Shown here piece after piece: positions 35,699-43,217 of a stretch of DNA of 64,000 bases. Source of the stretch: Diaphorobacter ruginosibacter (GTDB taxonomy: Bacteria; Pseudomonadota; Gammaproteobacteria; Burkholderiales; Burkholderiaceae_C); contig NZ_CP060714.1 of the NCBI RefSeq assembly GCF_014395975.1, positions 3,472,001 to 3,536,000 of the forward strand. The letters are read 5' to 3'. Below the pieces are notes generated by a model that saw only the letters and a list, made by a program, of their open reading frames with translations, ran no database searches and was not told the DNA's origin. The translations under genes were made by a program, and so were the position numbers. Numbering within the stretch: position 1 is the first letter of the stretch; each line of letters starts with the position of its first letter.

Positions 35699-37552
35699 TT
35701 ACTGCGGTGCCCACTTCAGGCCGACATAGAACGCCCGGCCCGGCGTGGCATAGCCGCGCGCAAGCTCATAGTTCTTGTCGGTGAGGTTGTCGAGGCGCGC
35801 CAGCAGCGTGAAATCGCGGCCGATGCTCGTGTTGGCGTACAGGTTGAATGTGGTGTAGCCGCCCAGCATGTTGGATCCCGACGCGGTGTCATACCGGCGC
35901 GAGGCCGCATTCATCTCGGCACCGACATTCCAGCCGGCGACGGCAGTGTCCGCGCTCAGCTTGGCATAGCGCTTGGAGCGGCGCGCCAGCTGGCGGCCCG
36001 TGTCCAGGTCATGCGGATTCTGGAAATCGATGGAGCCGTTGAGCGACACCGGTCCGAGCTTGTGCGCCGCGCTCAGCGTGACGCCTTCGTACTCCGCGCG
36101 CCCCACGCTCTGGTAGCAGCCGAATGCCGACGGACAGGTGCCCGGAGCACCATAGACGATCAGGTTGCGCACGCGGTTGCGGTAGGCCACGATGCCCGCG
36201 CTGCTCGAGCCACGCGTCCAGCGCGTGCCGATCTCGACATTGCGACCGGTTTCCGGGTTGAGCGATGCGTCACCGTACTCGCTGAAGCGCTGGTACAGCG
36301 TGGGCGCGCGGAAGGAGGTGCCGCCCGCGGCCGTCACGCGCCATTCGTTGTTGATCGCATAGCCGTAGGACAGGCTGCCGGTGCTCTTGCCCCCGAACTC
36401 GCTGTCGTTGTCGCGGCGCAGATTGGCCTGCAGCGTGTGTGCCCCGGAATTCATGCCATAGCCCAGCGCAAGGGCGTTCTGCGAACGTTCGCGCTTGAGA
36501 TCGCCGACAAACTCCGTGGCAGGGTTGTGCAGCTCGTCCTCGCGACGCTCCAGCGATGCCGTGAAGCGGTGTACGCCCAGCCGGTACTCGTTCTGGAACA
36601 GATAGCTGCGCACCGTCGTCTCGGTCATGTAGAAGTTGGGCGTGGTGCTGTACTTCGAATTCGACTGGTTGACCTGCAGTCGCGTGCTGTAGCTGTCGTT
36701 CCACTTGGCATCCCACAGCAGATCGGCGGTACGCAGTTGATGGTGGTTGCGGTCGTCGGCCTTGAGTCCGGCGTCATACTGCGAATTCAGATTGCTGGCC
36801 AGCACCGAGGCCTGCAGGCGCTGGCCGGGCGCGAACGTCCAGCCCACGCGGGCATTGCCGGAATTGCGCTTGTAGCCGTCGTCGTCCGGGTTGAACGTTG
36901 CCGCGGGCCGGATATTGAAGCCGTCGCTGCCCTCATGCGCTACGCCGACCGAGTAGTCGATGGCACCAGAGCTGCCGCTCACGCCGGCCTCGGCCGTGCG
37001 CGTGCCGCGCGAGCCCACGCCCACGCCGACGTAGGGGGCTGGCTTGCCCTCGCCCTTCTTGGTGAACAGCTGGATCACGCCCGACACGGCGTCCGAGCCA
37101 TAGACCGCCGCGGCAGGGCCGCGCAGCACCTCGATGCGGTCAATCTGCGAAAGCGGAAGCTGCTCCCACACCACGCCTCCGGTCGACTGCGAGTCGATGC
37201 GCACGCCGTCAAGGTATACGGCGGTGAACCGGTTCTCGCCGCCGCGCACATAGACGCTGCTGGTGTTGCCCGGCCCGCCATTGCGCGTGAACTGGATGCC
37301 CGGAACGCGCGCCAGAACGTCCACGACGCCCACGGCACCGCTGTTGCGGATGGTCTCGGAGTCGATGATCGACACGTCGGCGACCAGGTCGGACAGGGGT
37401 TGCTCCACGCGCGTGGCGGTCACCACGGTTTCGCGCAAGGTGGACTCGGTGGCAGCCTGAGCGAGCAGCGTCTGGGAAAACGAGGGGAACGCAGCGGCCA
37501 GCGCCAAGGGCAGCACCGCAGCACGGGCCAGCACAACAGATTGAGTTGTCAT
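35699..37552 (-). CDS. btuB: TonB-dependent outer-membrane cobalamin receptor
   Basis: BtuB imports cobalamin across the outer membrane with TonB energy. The ATG at 37552 gives 617 aa; the open frame runs upstream into the riboswitch and is not coding there. A signal peptide covers residues 1-34. A TonB-box region ETVVTATR (41-48) and the plug (SIIDSETIRNSGAVGVVDVLARVPGIQF, VYVRGGENRFTAVYLDGVRID, EVLRGPAAAVYGSDAVSGVIQLFTKK) follow. The rest is a 22-strand barrel ending in FYVGLKWAPQ with a near-terminal aromatic residue. It is the first gene of the cobalamin operon, and a cobalamin riboswitch in its leader predicts repression by B12. Confidence 0.96.
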   Translation of the reverse strand: MTTQSVVLARAAVLPLALAAAFPSFSQTLLAQAATESTLRETVVTATRVEQPLSDLVADVSIIDSETIRNSGAVGVVDVLARVPGIQFTRNGGPGNTSSVYVRGGENRFTAVYLDGVRIDSQSTGGVVWEQLPLSQIDRIEVLRGPAAAVYGSDAVSGVIQLFTKKGEGKPAPYVGVGVGSRGTRTAEAGVSGSSGAIDYSVGVAHEGSDGFNIRPAATFNPDDDGYKRNSGNARVGWTFAPGQRLQASVLASNLNSQYDAGLKADDRNHHQLRTADLLWDAKWNDSYSTRLQVNQSNSKYSTTPNFYMTETTVRSYLFQNEYRLGVHRFTASLERREDELHNPATEFVGDLKRERSQNALALGYGMNSGAHTLQANLRRDNDSEFGGKSTGSLSYGYAINNEWRVTAAGGTSFRAPTLYQRFSEYGDASLNPETGRNVEIGTRWTRGSSSAGIVAYRNRVRNLIVYGAPGTCPSAFGCYQSVGRAEYEGVTLSAAHKLGPVSLNGSIDFQNPHDLDTGRQLARRSKRYAKLSADTAVAGWNVGAEMNAASRRYDTASGSNMLGGYTTFNLYANTSIGRDFTLLARLDNLTDKNYELARGYATPGRAFYVGLKWAPQ

Positions 37553-37560
37553 CGTGGACA

Positions 37561-37652
37561 AAAAGAAAGAAGTCGCCGCGTCCGACCTCCCCGTCGGCAC
37601 ATGGGCATCACAGCCCGGACGCGCGAAGACGCCTGCCGGACTTTTCCGGCAG
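37561..37652 (-). terminator. Putative riboswitch expression platform
   Basis: Between the B12 box and btuB, the minus strand has a perfect hairpin CCTGCCGG/CCGGCAGG (37631-37652). A second perfect stem CGCGTCCG/CGGACGCG (37577-37584 with 37616-37623) is followed by CTTCTTTCTTTTTG. The second can act as a terminator; which form pairs with the aptamer is not determined. Confidence 0.5.
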
Positions 37653-37920
37653 GATGCTCTCGTCGCATCCAGAACCACCGTGTTGGCCGGTATCCGGGCT
37701 GGCGGCGCACTCCTTGACCGCCTTCCCGCATGCTTGTTCAAGGCACACAGTGGCTGTGATGGCAAAGAGGGAATCCCCGGGGCGCCCGGCGGGGCGCCTG
37801 AAGGAATTCGTCCGCTGACCGTTGCGGGGGCAGCGCAGGCTGAGGGTTTTTCCATGGCGGAGACCCCTCCCTGCTTCCCGTTGAACTGCAGCGTGTGAAC
37901 CACGCTGCGAGCACCAACGA
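37640..37920 (-). promoter_or_regulatory. Cobalamin riboswitch (approximate bounds)
   Basis: Reading the minus strand 5' to 3', the leader of btuB contains the conserved GCTGCCCCCGCAACGGTCAGCGG core (37811-37835 region) and then GCCACTG (37748-37754). It ends with the B12 box AGCCCGGATACCGGCC (37685-37700). Short pairing GTTGG/CCAAC near the ends could close P1. These are the signature parts of the AdoCbl riboswitch. It should lower btuB-operon expression when B12 is plentiful. Confidence 0.93.
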
Positions 37921-37952
37921 CGTAATTTTACGATTGTTTGTGCAGCGATCCG

Positions 37953-37958
37953 TACAAT
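37953..37958 (+). promoter_or_regulatory. Predicted -10 of zapB-like gene (near-leaderless)
   Basis: TACAAT lies ten bases before the zapB-like ATG. A start site seven bases downstream would leave only about three leader bases. The same TACAATAGG string occurs in the 6S RNA promoter 700 bases away. The -35 is weak. Confidence 0.5.
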
Positions 37959-37967
37959 AGGTGTTGT

Positions 37968-38192
37968 ATGGCTCCACCATCCTCCCAAGACCAGATCGCC
38001 GAGCGCGTCGAGCGCCTGTTGGTTCGCTATGCTGAACTGCAGCGCACCAACGCACTGCTGTCCCAGCAGGTTCTGACTCTGACGCAAGAGCGCGACTCCC
38101 TCAAATCCCGCCTGCAGACAGTTCGCCACCGCATGGACTCGCTGCTGGAGCGGCTTCCCGACATTCCGGATACGAAAGACGACGCCTCATGA
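37968..38192 (+). CDS. zapB: ZapB-like coiled-coil cell division protein
   Basis: This is a 74-aa protein that is almost entirely coiled coil: RVERLLVRYAELQRTNALLS then QQVLTLTQERDSLKSRLQTVRHRMDSLLERL. It ends in an acidic PDTKDDAS tail. It lies directly before zapA with an ATGA overlap, the common betaproteobacterial arrangement of a small TIGR02449/ZapB-like gene with zapA. It probably supports the FtsZ ring with ZapA. The assignment rests on size, coiled coil and neighbour rather than a distinctive motif. Confidence 0.78.
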   Translation: MAPPSSQDQIAERVERLLVRYAELQRTNALLSQQVLTLTQERDSLKSRLQTVRHRMDSLLERLPDIPDTKDDAS

Positions 38193-38572
38193 AGCAGATC
38201 GAGGTCCAGATCATGCAGCAGAGCTATCTGCTGAGCTGTCCCGAAGGCCACGAACCGCGCATGCTGGAAGCCGTCGAACGGGTGGATGCGGCGATGACGC
38301 GCATCCGCGATGCCGGCAAGGTGCGCGCACGCGAACGCATCGCTGTGCTGGCCGCGCTGAACATGGCCTTCGAGATATCCGATCACGAGGCTGCGGCTTC
38401 GGCTTCCAGGGCCAGGGAGCAAGAACAGGCCGAGGCCGCGAGCAACGGCATGGTCGCACATCCGGCCCAGGCCCAGCAGCCCCAGGCCTCTTCGCCGGAA
38501 AGCGACGAACGCATGGCCCATCTGCTGGAGCGACTGGATTCCGCCCTCGGCGAGGACGGCCGCCTGTTCTGA
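38189..38572 (+). CDS. zapA: Cell division protein ZapA
   Basis: ZapA cross-links FtsZ filaments at mid-cell. The 127-aa protein has the family N-terminal domain KQIEVQIMQQSYLLSCPEGHE, with EAVERVDAAMTRIRDAGKVRARERIAVLAALNMAFE. A linker rich in Ala, Gln and Glu and a short C-terminal helix (DERMAHLLERLDSAL) follow. It overlaps the zapB-like gene by four bases. The 6S RNA gene begins about 90 bases downstream, a conserved proteobacterial arrangement. Confidence 0.93.
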   Translation: MKQIEVQIMQQSYLLSCPEGHEPRMLEAVERVDAAMTRIRDAGKVRARERIAVLAALNMAFEISDHEAAASASRAREQEQAEAASNGMVAHPAQAQQPQASSPESDERMAHLLERLDSALGEDGRLF

Positions 38573-38651
38573 CGATTCACAGTCTCGCGAAGATACGCCA
38601 CCCGGCGGCATGAAATGCCCTCGTCGGCCACGAGGGCGCCCGTGGCGCAAT

Positions 38652-38657
38652 TACAAT
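38652..38657 (+). promoter_or_regulatory. -10 element of 6S RNA
   Basis: TACAAT lies 7-12 bases before the predicted 5' end of the 6S RNA. No strong -35 is visible at the expected distance. Confidence 0.6.
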
Positions 38658-38663
38658 AGGCTC

Positions 38664-38848
38664 GTCTGCGGTGTTGCCGGGTTTTATATTTCCTTGAACC
38701 AATGCTCACTGAGCACGGGCTTGATACATCACCTGATGAGCGTGATCGTCTCGCGTCAGATGAACCCAACGTCAGGTTGCTCTTGCCCACCTGAACCCCC
38801 GGTTCAGGATGACGATCCGGTGGCACTTGCAGACACCTTGAATTCCCC
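38664..38848 (+). ncRNA. ssrS: 6S RNA
   Basis: 6S RNA binds sigma-70 RNA polymerase in stationary phase by mimicking an open promoter. The 5' strand GTCTGCGGTGTTGCCGG pairs with the 3' strand CCGGTGGCACTTGCAGAC, closing a long rod about 170 bases apart. The interior has the typical CCTTGAACC just after the closing stem and a bubble flanked by GAGCACGGGC. An apical-side hairpin CCTGAACCCCCGGTTCAGG lies near 38791-38809. Position just after zapA is the conserved proteobacterial location. The usual downstream 5-formyl-THF cyclo-ligase gene is absent here. End points are accurate to about ten bases. Confidence 0.85.
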
Positions 38849-38888
38849 CTGATCGCCCCGACGCCCACGGCGGGCATACGCTTGGCGA

Positions 38889-39611
38889 TCATGTCACGCA
38901 CCACGGCGCCTGCTGCTGGTGCACCACCCCCCACCACAACGCCGTGGCACCCAATGCCACCAGCACGATGCCGCTGAGGCGCACGCCCCATGCGGCCATG
39001 CGGGGCGTTGTGAGGCGTTCGCGAAAATGCAGCCAGCCCCAGTGCCCCGTCCACAGCCATAGTCCGCTTGCCAGCGCAAACATGGACATGGCCAGGGCGC
39101 CCGCCAGCGGGCCGCCGCTCAAGGCCGCCAGCATCGCGGCCGAGTAGAGAAAACCACACGGCATCAGCGCCCAGCCGCAACCCACGGCCAACACACCGCC
39201 CGGCCTGTCCACCGCCGACTTCACGCGCGACCACACGCCACGTCCCGCGCGCTCCATCCAGGCGGGAGCCTGCAGCCGCATGACCAGCATGAGCCCCCAG
39301 GCGATGATCGCAATGTGCATGGCTGTCCAGATCGGACGCAGCGCGCTGGTGCCCTGGCTGAACCAGGCCAGCCGGTCCATGGCATAGGCAGCCAGCGCCC
39401 CCAGCGCCGCATAGCCGGCGACGCGCCCCCCATGGAACAGGATGGATTGCCACGGCAAGCGCCGTCGCCGCACGAAACGTACGGGCTGCTCGCGCGCAGA
39501 CTCCTTACCGCCACGCGCGAGCAAGGCCCCGCAGGGCGCGGAGCACATCACCAGGCAATGCGCCCCTCCCAGCAGCCCCATCAGAAAAGCGGTCCAGGCC
39601 AACGCCCACAT
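38889..39611 (-). CDS. SafE/TauE-like membrane protein next to hemN
   Basis: This is a 240-aa membrane protein of the DsbD/SafE-like group seen beside cbb3 oxidase genes. It has about six helices. It begins MWALAWTAFLMGLLGGAHCLVMC, the family G-x-x-H-C-x-x-M-C motif with two Cys and a His that may bind copper or heme. GGRVAGYAALGALA and GCGWALMPCGFLYSAAMLA follow. It lies 11 bases after hemN on the same strand. A role in cytochrome oxidase biogenesis is likely from family and context, but the transported species is not known. Confidence 0.85.
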   Translation of the reverse strand: MWALAWTAFLMGLLGGAHCLVMCSAPCGALLARGGKESAREQPVRFVRRRRLPWQSILFHGGRVAGYAALGALAAYAMDRLAWFSQGTSALRPIWTAMHIAIIAWGLMLVMRLQAPAWMERAGRGVWSRVKSAVDRPGGVLAVGCGWALMPCGFLYSAAMLAALSGGPLAGALAMSMFALASGLWLWTGHWGWLHFRERLTTPRMAAWGVRLSGIVLVALGATALWWGVVHQQQAPWCVT

Positions 39612-39622
39612 GGGTCTGCGGA

Positions 39623-41005
39623 TCAGATGATGCGCGAGAAGCGCTCACGGTTGCGGTTGCCCTGGAGATAGCGATCGAACACCATCGCCACGCCACGCAC
39701 GAAGTGCCAGCCCATGGGGGTGACCTCGATGCGGTCTTCATGCAACTGCACAAGGCCCTGCTCGTCCATGGCCTGCAACTGTTCCAGCTCCGCCGCGAAG
39801 TAGCTCTCGAAATCGATGAGCCAGGCCTGCTCGATGGACTCGAAGACCAGCTCTCCCTGGCACATCAGCGCCATGATGACGGAGCGGCGCAGCAGATCGT
39901 CGCGCGAAAGCGCCAGGCCACGCACAATGGGCAAGCGCCCCCGGTTGATGGTGTCGTAGTACTCGTCCAGGGTCTTGGCGTTCTGGCTGTAGGTTGCGCC
40001 AACCTTGCCGATTGCCGAGACTCCCAGGCCGATCAGGTCGCAATCGGGCTGCGTGCTGTAGCCCTGGAAATTGCGATGCAGGCGACCCTGCCGCTTGGCC
40101 ACTGCCAGGGAGTCGTCCGGCAGCGCGAAGTGGTCCATGCCGACATAGACGTACTCCGCATTCTGAAACACCTCCAGCGAACGCGCGAGCATGGCCACCT
40201 TCGCCGCAGGCAGCGGCAGTTCATCGGTCACGATGCGGCGCTGCGGCTTGAACCGCTCCGGCAGATGGGCATAGGCGTAGAGCGCGATGCGGTCCGGACG
40301 CAGCTCGCACACCTGCGCCAACGTGCGGTCGAAGGACTCGGGGGTCTGGCGCGGCAGCCCATAGATCAGGTCGACATTCACCGAATGGAATCCGATCCTG
40401 CGCGCTTCCTCCACCAGCCGGAAGACCTGCTCGGCGGGCTGTATCCGGTGAACGGCCTTCTGCACCTCGGGATCGAAGTCCTGCACACCGAAGCTCAGGC
40501 GGTTGAAGCCCAGTTGTCGCAAAAACGCCAGGCGATCATTGTCGACAGTCCGCGGGTCGATCTCGATGGAGTATTCGCCATCCGGAACAAGAACGAAACT
40601 CCGGCGGATCATGGACATCAGGTCCTGCAGGCCCTCATCGGTCAGAAATGTTGGGGTGCCTCCACCAATATGCAGCTGGCTCACATGCTGGATGACACCA
40701 CAGTGCTCTGTGTGCAAATCGATTTCTCGACTCAGATAGCGAAGATAGGCTTCCGCCCGCTCCGGATGTTTGGTGATAATCTTGTTGCACGCACAGTAAT
40801 AACAAAGCGATTCACAGAACGGGACGTGCACGTAGAGGGACAAAGGCAACGCCTTGGCATTCGAGCCGATGCGTCGCTGTTGTAGAGCGAGGATATAGTC
40901 GTCTTGACCGAACGCTTCCACGAAGCGGTCTGCCGTTGGATAGGACGTATAGCGGGGCCCAGACACGTCAAATTGACGGATGAGATCTGATGTGACAACA
41001 GTCAT
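39623..41005 (-). CDS. hemN: Oxygen-independent coproporphyrinogen III oxidase
   Basis: HemN is a radical-SAM enzyme that decarboxylates coproporphyrinogen III when oxygen is scarce. The 460-aa protein from ATG 41005 has DVSGPRYTSYPTADRF and the 4Fe-4S motif HVPFCESLCYYCACNKII (C-x3-C-x2-C, plus the next Cys). The SAM-binding GGGTPTFL and EIDPRT also match the family. The C-terminal domain (GLGVSAIG...SQN) is complete. An FNR-type palindrome 53 bases upstream of the start predicts activation at low oxygen. It is divergent from fnr. Confidence 0.96.
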   Translation of the reverse strand: MTVVTSDLIRQFDVSGPRYTSYPTADRFVEAFGQDDYILALQQRRIGSNAKALPLSLYVHVPFCESLCYYCACNKIITKHPERAEAYLRYLSREIDLHTEHCGVIQHVSQLHIGGGTPTFLTDEGLQDLMSMIRRSFVLVPDGEYSIEIDPRTVDNDRLAFLRQLGFNRLSFGVQDFDPEVQKAVHRIQPAEQVFRLVEEARRIGFHSVNVDLIYGLPRQTPESFDRTLAQVCELRPDRIALYAYAHLPERFKPQRRIVTDELPLPAAKVAMLARSLEVFQNAEYVYVGMDHFALPDDSLAVAKRQGRLHRNFQGYSTQPDCDLIGLGVSAIGKVGATYSQNAKTLDEYYDTINRGRLPIVRGLALSRDDLLRRSVIMALMCQGELVFESIEQAWLIDFESYFAAELEQLQAMDEQGLVQLHEDRIEVTPMGWHFVRGVAMVFDRYLQGNRNRERFSRII

Positions 41006-41057
41006 AGCGAATTCCAAAGGTTCGCCGCTACTGTGCCGCAGCCTCCGGAGAATGTCC

Positions 41058-41071
41058 TTGACACAGGTCAA
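41058..41071. promoter_or_regulatory. FNR-type box between hemN and fnr
   Basis: TTGAC-ACAG-GTCAA, a perfect inverted repeat matching the TTGAT-N4-ATCAA consensus at eight of ten positions. Centre to GACAAT (41093-41098) on the fnr side is about 29 bases, the class II activation spacing. The hemN start is 53 bases away on the other side. Confidence 0.85.
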
Positions 41072-41190
41072 TCCAGTTTTCATGTTGACTGGGACAATGC
41101 ATCCTGTTTTTCCTATATGCCAACGGCAGAGGCGAGTGGAACTCAGTCCACTTTTCGGAAGCCGATAACTTGTACAAGGCGCCATTGCAA

Positions 41191-41913
41191 ATGACACCGC
41201 AAACCATCAAAGTCGCATGCTCCAATTGCAACCTGCGAGAACTTTGCATGCCTCTCGGGCTGTCCGAGGAGCAGCTGAAACGACTTGACGAAATCGTCGC
41301 CGTGCGCCGCAAGGTCAAGCGCGGAGGGACGCTGTTCCGCAATGGCGAGCCTTTCACGTCCCTGTTTGCCATTCGCACGGGTTTCTTCAAGACCTGCGTG
41401 GCCACCGAAGACGGCCGCGACCAGGTGACAGGCTTCCAGATGGCGGGAGAAATCATTGGCCTTGACGGCATCGTGAGCGACCGCCACACCTGCGATGCAG
41501 TGGCGCTGGAAGATGCCGAGGTCTGCGTCATGCCTTTCGACAACATCGAAGAGCTGTCGCGCGAGGTCAAGGCCCTTCAGCACCATGTGCACAAGATCAT
41601 GAGCCGCGAGATCGTCCGCGAGCATGGCGTCATGCTGCTGCTGGGCAGCATGCGCGCTGAAGAGCGCCTTGCCGCATTCCTGCTCAATCTCGTGCAACGC
41701 CTTCACGCGCGTGGCTTTTCCCAGTCCGAGCTGGTACTGCGCATGACACGCGAGGAAATCGGCAGCTACCTGGGCCTCAAGCTCGAGACCGTGAGCCGCA
41801 CCTTCTCCAAATTCGTCGAGGAAGGCGTGGTGGAGGTCAAACAGCGCCACGTCCGTATCCTGGATGCCGGTGCACTGCGCAATATCGTCAACAGCCAGCA
41901 AGCTTGCCATTGA
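41191..41913 (+). CDS. fnr: FNR-type oxygen-sensing transcription regulator
   Basis: This is a 240-aa CRP/FNR-family regulator that switches on microaerobic genes. The oxygen-labile 4Fe-4S cluster ligands Cys10, Cys13, Cys19 and Cys112 have the same spacing as E. coli FNR C20, C23, C29 and C122. The cyclic-nucleotide-like domain has TLFRNGEPFTSLFAIRTGFFK. The helix-turn-helix is MTREEIGSYLGLKLETVSRTFSKF, with E-x-x-S-R for the TTGAT half-site. I start at ATG 41191; a TTG seven codons earlier is possible. Its own promoter region contains an FNR box shared with hemN. Confidence 0.94.
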   Translation: MTPQTIKVACSNCNLRELCMPLGLSEEQLKRLDEIVAVRRKVKRGGTLFRNGEPFTSLFAIRTGFFKTCVATEDGRDQVTGFQMAGEIIGLDGIVSDRHTCDAVALEDAEVCVMPFDNIEELSREVKALQHHVHKIMSREIVREHGVMLLLGSMRAEERLAAFLLNLVQRLHARGFSQSELVLRMTREEIGSYLGLKLETVSRTFSKFVEEGVVEVKQRHVRILDAGALRNIVNSQQACH

Positions 41914-42249
41914 GTCATTGAGTCATGGAGCTGCTGTGAAGTCACGACAGCTGCCGCCCGATGAGCCCGCGCCTTGGAGCGGCACGGCTCATCGGGGGGA
42001 ACGAAAAAAACACGGAGCGGGTGCAATCAGCATCCTGGCAAGTCAACAAGGCTGAAGCAATTCCCAGGCGAAAGAGCGAAGTCCGCCGTTGACGTAATTG
42101 CCTACAAGCCCTCTGCATGAATCAAATCGACACATGCCAGCGGACTCGGGCGATCTGCGTTGCGTTGAAATCGTCGCACCAGCTGCTTGCCGCACCACTC
42201 GTACAGAGGGGCCTTGATTTCCCCCTACCCTATCGCTACGACAACAACG
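41914..42249. other. Intergenic stretch with a hairpin after fnr
   Basis: About 336 bases lie between convergent genes. A perfect 11-bp stem (cccgatgagcc / ggctcatcggg, 41957-41996, loop 18) follows the fnr stop by 43 bases and may end its transcript, though no T-run follows. No gene was recognised in the rest. Confidence 0.5.
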
Positions 42250-42537
42250 TCACGCGGAAAACTTCGCGCAATCCGCCGGCCTCTCATCACAAGGTACCGG
42301 GCAGCGATTGACCTCGAATGGCGAAAGCGAGAGCAGCGTCGTCAAGCCGCTTGCCACCATGATGATGGCCCAGAACGCAAAGAAGGCCAGCGTGTAGACA
42401 CCCTGCCTGGAGAGGTTCACCGGCTGGTCAAACCATTCAAGCGCCTGCGGATCCACGAAGGCGAACACCAGCATTTCCAAGACGGCCGCCATCAGAAAGG
42501 CCGGCCAGGCGATCCACATGAGTCGTTGTGCTTTCAT
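42250..42537 (-). CDS. Small two-helix membrane protein of the cbb3 cluster
   Basis: This is a 95-aa protein with two hydrophobic helices, RLMWIAWPAFLMAAVLEMLV (about 5-24) and YTLAFFAFWAIIMVASGLTT (about 45-64). The tail NRCPVPCDERPADC has three Cys, which could bind a metal or form disulfides. No function is recognised. The ATG at 42537 was preferred over a start 14 codons earlier. It is the last gene in the minus-strand direction of the cbb3 cluster, 299 bases after the fixH-like gene, so it may have its own promoter. Confidence 0.75.
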   Translation of the reverse strand: MKAQRLMWIAWPAFLMAAVLEMLVFAFVDPQALEWFDQPVNLSRQGVYTLAFFAFWAIIMVASGLTTLLSLSPFEVNRCPVPCDERPADCAKFSA

Positions 42538-42836
42538 CGTCTTCCCCGTTGATTGGCGTTGTTCGCTCGTCCTCTTCATCCGAGCATGGATGGGTCATTC
42601 GCAGATTGCCGGCCAGAGACCAGTGCTTGTGAGCTCATGGGTAAGGGAACACATTTGATGGGTGTCCATTGATCTGAGTCATAGGCGCTGGCGCATTGAA
42701 GCGATTCTCTTCCATCCCCCATCGATGCAATGCACGGTATCACTGCCTTGCCGTGCTGTACATAGCACAAGCCCTGCCTGCAAAGCCCTGCCATGATCTG
42801 TGGCCTGCCGCTCTACCGCTTCACGCATTCCAGCAC

Positions 42837-43148
42837 TCACTGGTCTGCAGGACGCATGGAGTCGTCGTCGGTAGCCGCATGGTTGCGCCCCTTCACCGCA
42901 GGCATCATGCTTCGTTCCTGTCCCTGCTGCCTGAGCGTCTCATTGATGTTCAAGCCCCGCTGGTAATAGTCTTCTTCCACGACAGGATCGGGAGTGCGGA
43001 TCGCAATCCACAACGTGATGAAGCCGGCCACCACCACGATGGCCGGGCCCGCAATGATCATCCATACCATGCCGAACCGCCACCAAGGCTGCGCGGCGGC
43101 CGGCGCATCCTTCGATGCATTCAATGAAGTATCAACCGTAGTCTGCAT
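42837..43148 (-). CDS. ccoH: FixH/CcoH-like cbb3 oxidase assembly protein
   Basis: This is a 103-aa membrane protein with one helix (WWRFGMVWMIIAGPAIVVVAGFITLWIAI, about 22-50) followed by the family motif TPDPVVEEDYYQRGLNINETL. The D-P-V-x-x-D-Y-Y-x-x-G-L block is diagnostic of FixH/CcoH proteins that accompany CcoG and CcoI in cbb3 oxidase assembly. It is shorter than rhizobial FixH, as in other betaproteobacteria. It lies 69 bases after ccoG on the same strand. Confidence 0.88.
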   Translation of the reverse strand: MQTTVDTSLNASKDAPAAAQPWWRFGMVWMIIAGPAIVVVAGFITLWIAIRTPDPVVEEDYYQRGLNINETLRQQGQERSMMPAVKGRNHAATDDDSMRPADQ

Positions 43149-43217
43149 TTTTCAAGCTCCTTGAAGGCGGGCCGCTTCCATAGCGATGCACGGGAAGTTG
43201 CCCGCATGATGTTTTCG

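Noticed and set aside
42669..42682. TTGATCTGAGTCAT, a partial FNR-like site in the cbb3 cluster
   Set aside because: Only one half-site is good, and no -10 lies at class II spacing for the 95-aa membrane gene.
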